Below are positions 41,152-53,228 of a stretch of DNA of 64,000 nucleotides, one piece after another (the first letter of the stretch is position 1; every line of letters begins with the position of its first letter). Both the position numbers and the translations under genes were made by a program. The stretch spans positions 6,837,608 to 6,901,607 of the forward strand of contig NC_064549.1 of assembly GCF_023856365.1 (NCBI RefSeq), written 5' to 3'. The stretch comes from Brienomyrus brachyistius (taxonomy: Eukaryota; Chordata; Actinopteri; Osteoglossiformes; Mormyridae). The notes under the pieces were generated by a model. The model had not been told where the DNA came from, ran no database searches, and saw nothing but the letters and a program-made list of their open reading frames with translations.

Positions 41152-44100
41152 TCAGACCAAAGAGCCAGCCCTGCTTTGTGCCGGAAGCATGACGGGGACG
41201 GCGCCCATGCGCTCCAGTGTGGCCTGGCCTACAGCGAGCGAGTGAGTAGGCTTGCCATGGGCCAGGCCCTGCTTCGGGTTGACGGAGCCATTTCTGTGCA
41301 TTGTAGCGGAAGGGGAGGGTGCCAAGTTAGAGGTAACTACCAGAGTCTTGGGTGGAGGAAGAGTATGGCTGCCGTTAGTGCAGGTGGGGGGGCTGGATGA
41401 GAAGTTCTGGTTCGAATCGCCGGTGTATCGCGTGTATGAGTTTGTGCTGTATTTAGGCCTGGGATTGTGCCAGTAGCGGCTGTTGTAGGTGTTGGTTGAC
41501 GTTAGGGTGTCGTTCTCTGATGATGAGGCATCAGCTTGGAATGCCTTTACTGATGAGGACCGCTTGGGTGGGAGGTCATCTTCCCTAAATGAAATGAAAG
41601 ACTCAGGTCAGGTCAGGTCAGGTCAGGGGGCATGCACTGGTGCAGCATGTTGCGTCGCCCGTAGACACACAGTAACTTAAAAACTACCAGCAATTACACT
41701 TACATTTTTAATCTAATGTGTTGGGTCACTTAGTTAGTCAGTTTCCTAAAGGTATGTGGTGGATACTTTTGTCCCAAGCAATAGGCGAGCAATGATCAGG
41801 GTCAGCCAGGCCCTGAAGCAGATGGTGTTAGGGGCCTCGCTCAAGGGCCCCACGGTGACTCTGCCTGAGACAGTAACATTCCAATCACAGGCAGTGTCCT
41901 AACCCACAGAGCCACACAACATCTGTTGGTTAGCGCTAGCTGTATTGTCCCAGCGGTTCCTTGCTTAATGACACAGACGTCCATGGAGAGCTTGCCATGA
42001 CGCTGCATTGCAAAATGGATGGATGGATGGATGGATGGATGTTACTATATTACCTTACACTTTAGTGTCATTTAGTATATTAATTTTATCCACTTAATAT
42101 ACTGCTCAATAATCTTAATCTAGATTTTTAAAGAGTTATCGTGGATATATTTATGTTCCAACACTGAGTATCGACATTGCAAAACAATCCATTTAAATTT
42201 GCCAATTTCCACATCAGAGAAATACACTGATATTTTTAGGAATTTCTCTCTGCGCACATTACAATCAATTTGATGACTGCGGTAGTCAAGCATTCAGTTC
42301 TGCTTAAGTGGCTGCTTCTCCTTTACAGATGTACCCAGGCAGGAAATGCCTGGCTTCACCCCTATGAGCAAATAGAAGGCACAGATAGCGGCGACTGGAT
42401 CACAAATGATAAAAACAGTCAGTATATTTTTAAGTGCTTTTTCATGGCAGAGCTTTAGAAGATGAATCAGTTCGCCGACAGAGGAGGGTACAGAGACAAT
42501 ACCGCCCATTAGGGTGGCTAAAGTGCTCCAAAACCCCCCAGCATCAGCCGTAATCCGGCTCTCCCTGGGGCTTTAAAGAGCTGATATGGGGCTGAGGAAA
42601 GCTGTGTGCATATTTTCTAGCCCAGGTGCAGACCCCCTTTGACTGCTGAAAATCAAGAATCGGCGCCATCACCCCCCTTACTATTAAAACGCAGGGAAAC
42701 TTCATGTGAATCACGGGCCGGCGGCTGGTAGTTAGAGCATGTGCTGAATGAATAAACACTGTGACTCCCATCCATTACCACGAGTCTTTGCACGTGGATA
42801 TAGGCATGCATGCAAGGAGAAAGACATCGCTTGCTGAGTGCAACAGCCATCCCCCAAAATCACCACACCTCATGCAGACTGTGCAATGCCGAAGCCTGTT
42901 TAAAACACCAGAGGAACAGTGAACATAAGTCCCTCAGTCCTGCCTAAGAGGCCAGTTTCTGGGAAACACACTTCGTCCATTGCCTGCATAGATGAGGATG
43001 TGTGCTTAGTACAGGCGGTCCGTCACTGTGGGGGGTGATTCCCGATCTGCCCCATTCCCGTCTGCTGTGCCATGCCCAGCCAGGGTTTGCTGTTCTCTGC
43101 AGTGCCTCCTTGCAGCTAAAAGCCAGAGAATTGTGGCAGAGGCGGAGACAGAGAGGAACCAGAATGACCGGCAATTATATCGGCCCACGCTGCTGACCAA
43201 TGAGGAGGCCGACCATACTGATCAGGAAGGCTGGCAAATTTGAGGACCATCTACCCCATTTGCCATACTTCTGACTTACTTCACTAACAACTTTCACACC
43301 ATGAACAGCACCATGATACACATTTTGCCACCCTTCGTGCGCTTCTATGCACTGATCCAGCTTGAACACCAGAGGGAAACTGTCACGATGGAGCCTTGGA
43401 AGATCAATCGCTGCTTCGGTAGTGCAGGGTACACAGGGAATATCACCCGGCAGGGTGACCAATCACGAGGCCCCGGTAACATGCAGCAGGCAGTCAATTA
43501 TTTCTACCAGATGAAGATAATTGACTTTGGTCTCCCTGGGGCTTTGAAGGCCACCATGACACTAGATGCCAATTGACCGCCTGAACGCTTTCTCTTTAGG
43601 CAGATGCAGATTGACAGCTGCCGAACCTGACCACTGGCCACCTGCCTAGCTCAGCATGCGAGAGCCCTGCATGAAGAAGCCACAACCCCCCATGAATTAC
43701 CAAGCAGTGAGGATGGGGCACCAAGGTTCGATTTCACCTTTCCCCTACCACCATGATCCAGTACTGAATAAGTGATTGAAAGATGAATGGATGGATGTAA
43801 AGCTTATTAAAATGTAAGCCAATTATTAGCAAACATACCCTAGATTGAGAAGTTTTGAAAAAAAATGTACTAGACTGCGGCTGGCCATTGGGAAGTCCGG
43901 GAATTTTCCCAGTGGGTCGATTTTGAGAGGGCCGGATATTACAGAACCTGTACACCAGAGATGCCCATCTGGTCTGTAGATCTTGGTGAGTTGCCAGGTC
44001 GATCACAGAAGATGATTATTGGATAATGTGCTATTTCATTGGTGTCCAACCAGTTGAACACCGGTCAACTGCAAAGTATATCAGCCCCCCCCCCCCCCCC

Positions 44101-47100
44101 CAAAAAATAAAAATTCTCAGGCTCCTTTTTGTTGCCAGTCCCCCAATGCCCCTGAAAGGCACTGACCCAGAAGGTTTTTGTTGAGAATTAGAGGCCTTGA
44201 ATGTAAAAGCAAAATGCAAGTGATAAATGCTGGATTAGTGGCCAGGCGCACAACCAGAGAAGCCACATCTGCAGAAGACAAAAGGAGACCACTGTAAAGT
44301 GCCATTTTCTCATCACACTGAACAAGTTGTTTCCCAACCCGGTCCTCTAAGTCCCCCAGATGGCCATTGGGTCCTCCCAGCTCCTGGTAGGTAGCAAAAA
44401 TGTGGACTGTTTGGCAAGGAGCTGGAAGGGAGCAATAGTGTGGACTGTATAGGGGTCCCCGAGAACCGGGCTGTGAAACACTGACGTAAGGAACAAACTT
44501 GAGAAATTTTCTGTACTTCTGTACTCTTGTGGCAAATCCCACTTGTTGCAGGTGCACCAATACATGAACCACATGTAATTCTATCATTCCAAAGGAATGG
44601 ACTGCAAGGGGTTGAATCAATAATCAGCAAACAGACCTAATCGTAGTGTTAATAAAACCTGTTCACTGGGTCCAGAGGATGGCCGTGATGGAATATAATC
44701 TCCTACCTGTATAATACCCCACAGCGTCCTGCAAAGTCAGAAGCATGGTTCTCAGAAGAGTGACCCTAGAACAGCAATATGGTTAAGACTGGCCACAATA
44801 GTGTGTATTCCAAAATATAGCTAATTAATACTACCACCTTCCTTTCTGTCCCATTCTGCTAGCTGACACGACTGATGTTCTTTCTCCCTATTGCTGTCTT
44901 CTACATGGGCACATAGACCACTGGTTTTACTCATCATCAGCCATGTACTGTACTGTCTGCTTTGTATTTACTGCCCCTTGGTGACAATATTAGAAAATAT
45001 GGTGATGGATTTCACCAGTATGCTGATGATGCACAGCTACAGTCAAACCAAGTGAGCCATCACTGCCAGTAATCTCCTCTTACTAAACCCAGATAAAACA
45101 CAAGTACTATTCCTTAGTCCTAGTTCTGATCAAGGTATGCTTGCTGCACAACTGATTTTTGCATTAACAAATAAAGCACAGTGATTAAAAGTCTTGGTAT
45201 CATACTCTTTTGATGCTCACATTTAAAATTCAGCTTTCTTCCATCTGAGGAATACAGCCAAGCTTGATCAAACTCTGTCCATCAATTATGCAGAAAAAAT
45301 AAGCCATGTTTTCTTAAGTTCCAGACTAGAAAACTGTGACGTTCTATTTTTTTGGGTGCACCTATGTGTTCTTAAAAGGGCTTCTGCTGCTGCAGAGTCT
45401 TAGTCCTGTTTTACTTTGTGAGAATGCTCTGTGTTAAACCCACTGTACCATTTAGGCACCATTAACCTTGCTGTGGTACTGTGGCCATATTACCAACAAA
45501 GGGAATTTTCACGCTGCATTGTTTTGGCTGTGTATTCCCTACCCACAGCTGACAATGCATCTACAATGGCAGTAATATACAATATAATCAGAACACTCAC
45601 CACAGACCACTCCTCCACTCTCACCAACTTTTTCCAGTTTGTGGACAGTGCAACTAGAGAGAACAGGACCCTGAACCTGTTGTATGCCACCCCCACATAC
45701 ACACTCATCTTCCAGCAGCCTTGTAAAAAAGTGGAAGAAAAGGAGATTAAGGAAACGCTATAAGATTGACTTGGGGATGCATTTTTGTAGTAACACAGGG
45801 TGGACTTTGGTAGCCACCGTATCACAGACTACATCCACTTCTGTTTTGGAGTTTAGTTCCCAAAAAAGACAGTGCAATGTTTTCCCCATAAGAAATTGTA
45901 GACTAAAAAGGACTGAAAGGACTTGCTGAAGATGAAGAAAAGAGCCTTCAGGGCACAAGAAAAGGAAGAGACAACCTCTAGAGGGAAAATCTGGAGTACA
46001 AACCTTAGCAGCACAACCTGAAGGGGGTTTAAAGTTGTAAGAGAATCATTAATGGCTACCAGGAGGCTGGTAATATGGTGGTGCAGGAAAACTCAAACAT
46101 GGTCCTACTTCAAAACATTTTAAACTCATTCACAGGCATGACTCTCCCCCAAGAGCAGCACTGACCACTGACCCTTTCACTAACTCTTCCTGTTAACGTC
46201 CCTCAAAGGCACTCCCCTTGAGGCTCTGCCACTACCCCTCCCAATCTGTCTGTCTCTGTTGACCACGACAGAGTTGGAGAGATTCTGTACAGGAAAGGCT
46301 GTAGAGCATGATGGTATCAGCCTCATGGTGTTCAACACATGTGCCAATTTGGTGGCATTATTTTTCTTCTATGAGCTACCGACTCATTCCTCGCACCACA
46401 CAATTCCTGAAGACTCTGACGCAGTGACAACGAATCAGTTCCAACCTCTAATCACAGACCACGTGGACGAAATGAAGTTTGCCTACTAGGCAGATATAGG
46501 TGCGTATGATGCTAGTCTGTTCAACATAATTCTGCCTCTCCAACTTGGCAAAGTGATGCAGACAAATTCCCCATCATTTCCTGGATCACAGACTACCTTA
46601 CTGACAGGCAGAGATTTGTGAGGCCCCAAGACTGCTTATCAAAATAAGTGGTGAGCAACACTGGGGCACCCCAGGGAACCTTCCTGACTGAACACAATGG
46701 ACTTAAAGTACAACACAAGCTCATGCCATCTGCAGAAGTTCCATGACAACTCCACTATTTTAAGCTGCATTGTCACCAAACACGAGTTGGAGTTTAGAAA
46801 GCTGGTGGAGGACAGTCTTGTTGCAAGAGAACTGCCTGAAACTGAAGATCAGCATGGCAAAGGAGCTGATGGTAGATGTTTTGTGTACCAGGGAGCCCCT
46901 GAGATCTGTCACCATCCAGGAAGGGAATAAGGAAATGATGAAGTTATACCTTCACCTGGAACATCATCTAAACAGCAGAATAGTTATAGTTACTTATGCA
47001 AGTCGCTCTGGCTAAGGGTGTCTGCCAAATGCCATAAATGTACATGTAAATGGACTGGACAGAAAATACAGCTGCATTATGCAAGAAATGCCAGCAGGCA

Positions 47101-50100
47101 TTTGCTTCAATGTAAGCAATATTCTGCTAGAGATCTTCTTCAGGTCTATTGCTGCTAATGTTCGCTTCTCCACTGTGGTTTGCTGGGGGAGCAGCAACAC
47201 TTCAGAGAATTCCAAATGCCTGAACAAATTAATCAAGAAGACCAGCTCCACAACCAGTTTCAAACACAAAAGACTCATTTAGAAGTGCTGGCATAGAAGA
47301 GATTATTGGTAAAACTACTTAACACCACTTTAACAGCTATACCTCTGCCTCCAGCTTCTCTTTGCATCTTGACTGCTGTGTCCCCAGTCAACACTAATGA
47401 CAATGAGTATAGTGACATTACTACACTCACATTTGTGCATAAAATGTACCCTATATATACATATTACTTTCCTTTCTTCTGACCCTGTGTGGTTTGTTTG
47501 TAAAGTACTGTTCCCTACTTTAATCTGATTTTAGTGCCCATTACATCACCCGTATTTCTTACAGTAATGCACTTTTCAAAAACTTATTTTTGTTAAATCA
47601 TGGTCCATTCCCAACTTTTCACCATCAATTTAGCTGAAATCGATTCGAATGTGATTAGATTTACAACTGCAACTTACAAATTGTTTAACTACAGTATGCA
47701 TCTTTAGTGCTATTAAGGAATAAAATTCACATTTTTCCTTCTGAATAAAATACTGGCTTTTACATGAATATATGCACATTAAAACAGGGGCTGTGTAAGA
47801 TGTTCTTTGCTCATGACAGCAAACAAGACCATGCATCAAAAAAATACAATATAATGGTGAATTCCTTTGACTACAGGTCATACTCGGCCACCTGGTTTTG
47901 CCTGAACTTCTTAAATGCTGTTTATAATACATATGCTTGCCAATTCTATTGTCAGTAAAAATCATTAACATTTATACATTTGAGTATGTATGCAATGTCT
48001 GACTAATTAACCAATGATAATTGCTGTAACTTACAGAATGGATGTATTTAATGAGTGCAGCATAGTGACCTCAGATCTCCAGGTGTGGGATTTAGTGCTC
48101 TGTTGATGTGGATTGACACTGTGGCTGCAGTAAAGGTGCTGCAGTCAAGCCCGACCTGATTTCATTGGCGATCTCTTCTTCTTCATATTTACTCTTTTTC
48201 TTCATACAGACGAGAGTGACCACCACCAAGAAGCAGCATATCAGGACGGCTAGCAAACTCGTTGCAATAGTACCAGCAATAAGGCCGACATTCGCCGACA
48301 GAGCTGCAGAGAAGCACAAGTAGAATGACCTAGTAAAACAGCAGGCAAATACGAAGAGCTATCTGCTCAAATGGATTCATTAGAATACACGCAAGATTCC
48401 TCAAATAAACTGACCTAAAATAGTTAAGAACGTAATATTTAAGATACTGCAGATAGCTTTGCATAATGATAATAATAAAAATCTAGCATTGGTAATGACA
48501 GATCTTTATGTTGATAAAGAGAAGCCAAGGTAAGAGTTGGTTTTTCTACATGGGAACCTTTGGTAGGCTCTCTTTCAACCTCTTAATAATTCTACTTATT
48601 TCTGTGTATTTAATTTAATAATTGAATGCAAGTTCTTAATGTAGCTTATCGTCTATACAGGAGGACATATGGTAATTCGGTAGCTGAAGGACCCTGGAAC
48701 GCATGTCGTCCTTCACTTACAGGCCACCACCTGCAAATTCAGCAGACAAGTGCTCTTCCCAATGGCGTTGGAGGCAGTGCACTGGTACAGACCCGAGTTG
48801 CTCGTGCTGATGTTCCGCATGGAAACTGTTCCATGTATCTGGTCTAAACAAAAGAAGCTGTTTGGATTTAAAGTGTAACCAGAAATACTACGTTACAATA
48901 TTAACCACCTTTTTAATTTGTGGAAGTTCAATGTATTAAGGGTCATTCTACTGAAACATACAACCAAATGCATATCGATATCCTAAGAGTTACAAAGGTT
49001 GTATTATTATTAGTAATATGAATGCCATGTCCATAACAATCTATGAACATATTCATAACCCATCATAATGCATTCATAAAACATTAATATTTGGCTGTAA
49101 ATACTTATTAAAAGGCATAACACATTATAGCCATGTTTATTATGCACTATGAATGCTTTATGAAGCTCTCCTCTATAATGCACTATAGATACCTTCATAA
49201 TGCAGTACAAAGCATCCTTAGTTCTTATAGTGATCATTATAAGGCCTTATGATACCTATTTATATTGCCTTACAAAGTAGAGCTTCATTGGAGCGTATGA
49301 AGTATTATAATCAACACTATAATGCCTTATGACTGTCAATGGAATATGTTATAATAGTTTCTTATACTGATCATTATAAGACATTAACACGGTATCTATG
49401 GTGCATTATAGATGACAGCCACCAAAGTTTATATGTATATGTAAGTGTTACCAGTACTTCTTTCAGTGTTATTCTCAATATTCTATCTTTCATTAAGCAT
49501 TTATAAAAAAAATCCATTCTGAGTATGAAAAATATAATTGTGTGAACCAATTATCCTTGGAGTTCCTATTTTTTTTCCATTTAGACAAAAAAAGTCTATT
49601 TTTACAATATCTAAAGTCATATTGTTTCAAACGAGAAGGAATACAGGACAACTGTCAGAAATGTGCTGCTTTATCGGAAGAAGGTATAAGCTATTGTTCA
49701 AGGCCTCTTGCTCATCTTTAAATTCTTTATTATGATAACTAAGCTCCAGATATGGGATCAAGGAGAATTTCTGCACACGTGAAAATTTGAAAGAAGCTTG
49801 AAGCTACCACCAAACATACAATAAAAGGATGACGTACCTTGCATAGCAGAGCTGGGCAGCTTGGGCACAGACTCCAGCTTCTCCCACGCATACGTCGGCG
49901 TGGGGATCCCTTCTTCTGACCCACACATTAGCACAATGTCACTTCCCACATCTAGGCTGCCCTGGACGCGGCAATGGGGAATGGAGGGCGGCACTGGGCA
50001 CGGTGAGAAAGGTGGTTAGCTTTGTGCGGTTGATTCCTGCATACATTACCCTGTTCTGTGCTATCACAAATCAGAATTGATGGAAACACCAGCCTGTTTT

Positions 50101-53100
50101 TAATTTCTTTGTGACATGCCCACTGCATTACTTTTAGCGCCTGTCATTAAACTGATTCTTTGTTCAGTGCTCACAGAAAGTCATGTTTAATTTTCTTCAT
50201 TCAATAAAAAAATGCACATTTATTGGTTTTATAACAAAAATTGGTCACACTTTGATGAGAAAAGAATAATGTAGTAGTACATGCATGCTTAATGCATTAA
50301 TTAATCAGTAACTAAGTGTTAGTTGTGTACAGACTCCATACTTGTTAATAAATCATGACAGTTACATTCAGGCACTATGTTAGTTAACAGTGAACTAATT
50401 AGTGAATAATGTTAAGACTTCACTTGAGGGGGCAAAATGACTTAACTCATTTACTATTAAAGAACAAATTGAAATTTCCCTATGAAATACATGAACTGTC
50501 ATGACTGATTTTATATTCATTTTCAGTAGTAATAAACTGAAACCCAAATTATAGATCTATAAGGGCTGTTATGATGTTCATTGGCAAGCAGCTTCATTGG
50601 ATGCTTTTTAATTAGTAACACCTTTGCAATAACATAAAACACCAAACATTTGTGTTTAGTATCCCTTTGGGAGCCAGTGACTACAATTACAATTAAGAGT
50701 GAAATGACAAGACAGAACTGAATGAGTTAGTCAAAAAACTGAAGACACTTAATAAAAAGAAAATGTCTGTGTGGAAGATATGTGCAGATATGTTAAACAT
50801 CACTTGTCAATGGACTTTTGTTATGAAACCAATACATGCGCAACATTATTACAGAATTAAGGAAGCATCCCAAGTCTTTCTCGTGAGCACAGTACATGAA
50901 TACAAGTTACAAATGAATAACGATTCTCAGTTAACTACTAGTAAATTGCTGTTTGTCATAACAAAGCACTTAGGGTTTGGACATGGCTGGAAGAAAGGAT
51001 TATAGATGATAGGAAAATAGATGATATTATGACAAGACATTACTATAAAAACTTCACAATAGAAAAACTCCAGAATATCACAATATCAGTGACACATACC
51101 CAGGACAGTGAGCCCAATCACCCCGATGTTGCGACCTCCTCTGTCAGGGAGGTTGTTCACCAGGCACTGGTACGTCCCTGTGTCAGAGAGCTGTGTGTTG
51201 TTGATGAAGATAGAGGCACTTGTGCTAGGCATACTGGCGACAAAACCCACACGACCACTTAGCTGGTTGGCTAAACTGAATACCTGTCCACCCTGGTAGA
51301 TGATAACCTGCAAAAACAGAAAGATTATTTATAATCCATAATTGTATCCACTATCCCATCTAAGGTGCTTTATGCTGTCAGGGATAAGACCCAGCTGCCT
51401 TAGACTCCGTACTAGACAGGCATGTGAAAGATGGATTGATGATTGATGAGCTATCAATTTTCATTAATTCATTAATTATATGTGATAAACCATTTATAAC
51501 TATCCCCTGATTAGTCAACCCCATTTGTAACTTAAACTGAAAACAAGGAAGAATGTTCATAAAATGAAAACAGTGCTCCCAGTATGTTTTATGAGAAAAA
51601 TTGCTACCACTTACCATAACAGGCAAACAAAGGTTCACACGCAACCGCTAGGTGTGTTAACCTAATTCAAGGCTTTGAAAGTTTTCATTTTCGGGGTTTG
51701 GGTCACTATTGAACCGCAATTATCAGATATCAAGTAATTGGATTGGAATAAATAAAAATTTGGATTGGATTGATGAAGTCATAAATCGAGGACTACGAGT
51801 TTTGTTTTTGTGTATTTTGTGGAATGATAAAATAAGTATTGTATGCACTCGAAGCCAAAAATAGCATATATAAAAGCCAGATCATAAGATCGTGATTAAA
51901 ATGCTGCTGTTCTGTGTGCATTCTCCCACTACTGTGTACATCTTCTCCTGATACTCTGATTTCCACCCGTTATCGAAAAACCACGCAATTACGCGAATCG
52001 GTGTCTGTGTAGATGTGTGCGCCCTGCAATGGACCGGCATGCTGGAATAAGCAGCCCACAACAGGTGTGAGGTGACAATGTTGCATACCCTACTGTCCTA
52101 TTATTTACTTAACATTTAAGCTAATATCAAATTATAAAATGTACAAAATTTATTGAATACTCCATTATAACTATTAGCACTAAGCAGTACCGGACCTAGT
52201 CGATGTGGCTACCTGTACAAGCATCACCCACGGCGCCCCCAGTCCAAGGCAAAGTTGGCTGGCAAGTCGTCACCCCCTCCAAAGTTGGCACCCTAAGCGG
52301 TCGACAACGTCGCCTATAGGACTGTGCTGCCCTGCTACTCAGCATTCTGTACCCTTCCCAGTGCATATATCCTGATACATTTTGTATAATTTAATTCTGC
52401 TTTAACTATGCAGAAGCACAAATTCATAATGCCACCAGGATGCGTCAAAAAAGGGGTCAAGGCAGTCAAAAGCTTGTCTCTGTTCCTCATAAAATTAAAT
52501 TTGGATGTGTGTGTGTTGGTGTCCGCACCATGTGAAAAATAGAGATTAATTTAAAAGTGATTGAGGATGCTTGCAATGCACTGGTATTCCACTCAACACA
52601 TACAGAACCTCAAATCCTGGTGTCCAGAAGTGAGGCAACAACCCTAACCAGCACACCACACCACCATACCACCCCCAGAAAAGGCCTACATACTTATGCA
52701 TATGTATATCGGGGGCACCTCAACCATTATATTTCACCACCATCTCACTTAATTCACCTAAAGAGTTCATTTGATGAGATATTGATTAGCCACACGTGGC
52801 TCGCTGGTGGTCTTGTACAGGTTTTGAAATGTTGAAATGCTTGAAAGTTGACACACTTTGACAGACATAAAATCATTTTACATGAAGATGAAGATGATTT
52901 AAACCTTATTTTCTTTGACTACACATTCTCTTCACTGTATACTATATAAGTGTGAGTGTGTATGCGCCCATATTGTACTTTATGTCCTTTAAAGTTTATA
53001 CTGGATCCATTGAATATATTGTGCAGGTCTTGCAAGGAGGGCATGGTTGAGTGAGACCATAGATTACCTGCTCTGGCTGGTTGGCATTGGACAGTGGTAT

Positions 53101-53228
53101 AACCATCCAGATGATGTTGAGGTTGGTTAGGGCTGCACTAGTTGTGAAGGTGCAGGACAAAGTGGCTGTTTGTCCCCTTGCCACACGGACATCCGCCTGA
53201 CTTACTGTCACCTCCAGTGGTTTCACAC
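41152..53228 (-). CDS. igsf11: IGSF11 (BT-IgSF/VSIG3) cell-adhesion receptor, signal exon missing
   Basis: A type I membrane adhesion protein. IGSF11 mediates homophilic adhesion, binds PSD-95-type PDZ proteins at synapses, is a VISTA ligand, and controls pigment-cell behaviour in zebrafish. Exons (minus strand): 53228-53068, 51307-51100, 49993-49838, 48843-48721, 48303-48156, 41584-41152. Phases agree throughout, giving about 409 codons. Two exons form the V-set domain ([20 protein letters not shown] to [14 protein letters not shown]). Two form the C2-set domain ([20 protein letters not shown] to [12 protein letters not shown]). One encodes the membrane helix ([20 protein letters not shown]) and a basic-acidic stop-transfer. 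The last encodes the cytoplasmic tail ([22 protein letters not shown]) ending RAGSLV, a class I-like PDZ ligand. The signal-peptide exon was not found, and first introns are very long in this gene. A teleost paralogue cannot be excluded. Confidence 0.92.
41603..41627 (-). repeat. (CCTGA)5 array at the igsf11 last-exon branch region
   Basis: Five TCAGG units on the plus strand read CCTGA on the gene strand. Four CTGAC motifs result, each matching the branch-site consensus yTnAy. Their As lie 22, 27, 32 and 37 nt before the first base of the AG dinucleotide, all within the normal branch-point range. Confidence 0.85.
41735..41925 (-). mobile_element. tRNA-related SINE-type fragment in igsf11 intron
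   Basis: GGGTCAGCCAGGCCCTGAAG, CAAGGGCCCCACGGTGACTC and CAGTGTCCTAACCCACAGAG on the plus strand identify the same second SINE-type family as at 34960-35135, here better preserved at the head end. Confidence 0.6.
42015..42039. repeat. (ATGG)n tract
   Basis: About six ATGG units form a simple tract of the type left by L2/SINE tails in this genome. The sequence just before it is not recognisable. Confidence 0.8.
42490..43770. other. Unassigned GC-richer block within igsf11 intron
   Basis: This 1.3-kb block is richer in G+C than its surroundings and has several overlapping 60-95 codon open frames on both strands. None resembles a protein I recognise. TCTCCCTGGGGCTTT occurs twice, at 42560-42574 and 43532-43546. 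It may be an old unclassified transposon. Confidence 0.35.
44322..44483. mobile_element. hAT-type MITE, relative of the 22489 copy
   Basis: Right end GAGAACCGGGCTGTGAAACACTG and left end GTTTCCCAACCCGGTCCTC are mirrored imperfectly. AGCTCCTGG and AATGTGGAC motifs are shared with the MITE at 22489-22606, and GTGTGGACTGTATA repeats internally. The left terminus is degraded. A C17 run precedes it at about 44086-44101. Confidence 0.6.
44880..45430 (+). mobile_element. L2-type LINE reverse transcriptase remnant
   Basis: The plus strand encodes [11 protein letters not shown] near 45010-45045, containing the catalytic YADD box. [17 protein letters not shown] residues follow near 45080-45120, in another frame, and a [11 protein letters not shown] segment lies near 45325-45355. 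This order is that of fish L2 reverse transcriptases. It is broken by stops. Confidence 0.7.
45480..47300 (+). mobile_element. Second decayed non-LTR retrotransposon
   Basis: Recognisable pieces on the plus strand, in order, are: [16 protein letters not shown] (45643-45690) from the end of an endonuclease domain; [14 protein letters not shown] (46580-46620) and SNTGAPQGT (46650-46678) from the reverse transcriptase; and a [20 protein letters not shown] segment (47174-47233) from the C-terminus. The catalytic region between is partly deleted. A short SINE/L2 tail interrupts it at 46995-47050. Confidence 0.75.
46995..47050 (+). mobile_element. SINE/L2 tail nested in LINE relic
   Basis: TATGCAAGTCGCTCTGGCTA and GGGTGTCTGCCAAATGCCAT then AAATGTACATGTAAATG match the conserved 3' tail shared by fish L2 LINEs and V-SINE-like elements. 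It is nested within the older LINE. Confidence 0.65.
48995..49452. repeat. Interspersed repeat rich in CATTATAA motifs
   Basis: Within 450 bp the motifs CATTATAA, TTATAATG and CTTATGA recur many times in both orientations. The block ends TATATGTAAGTGTTACC, the reverse complement of a GGTAACACTT-type terminus common in fish non-autonomous DNA repeats. The left terminus is not clear. It is in igsf11 intron sequence between the two C2 exons. Confidence 0.6.
50240..50460. repeat. Related GGTCACACTTT-ended repeat
   Basis: It starts GGTCACACTTTGATGAG and contains ATGCTTAATGCATTAATTAA and several TTAGT/ACTAA mirrored motifs. The terminus resembles that of the 48995-49452 block in reverse orientation. 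No right end is recognisable. Confidence 0.4.

Noticed and set aside
42500..43600. A novel gene or defence-like system
   Set aside because: Open frames are short, overlap on both strands, and show no splice structure, conserved motif or start context.
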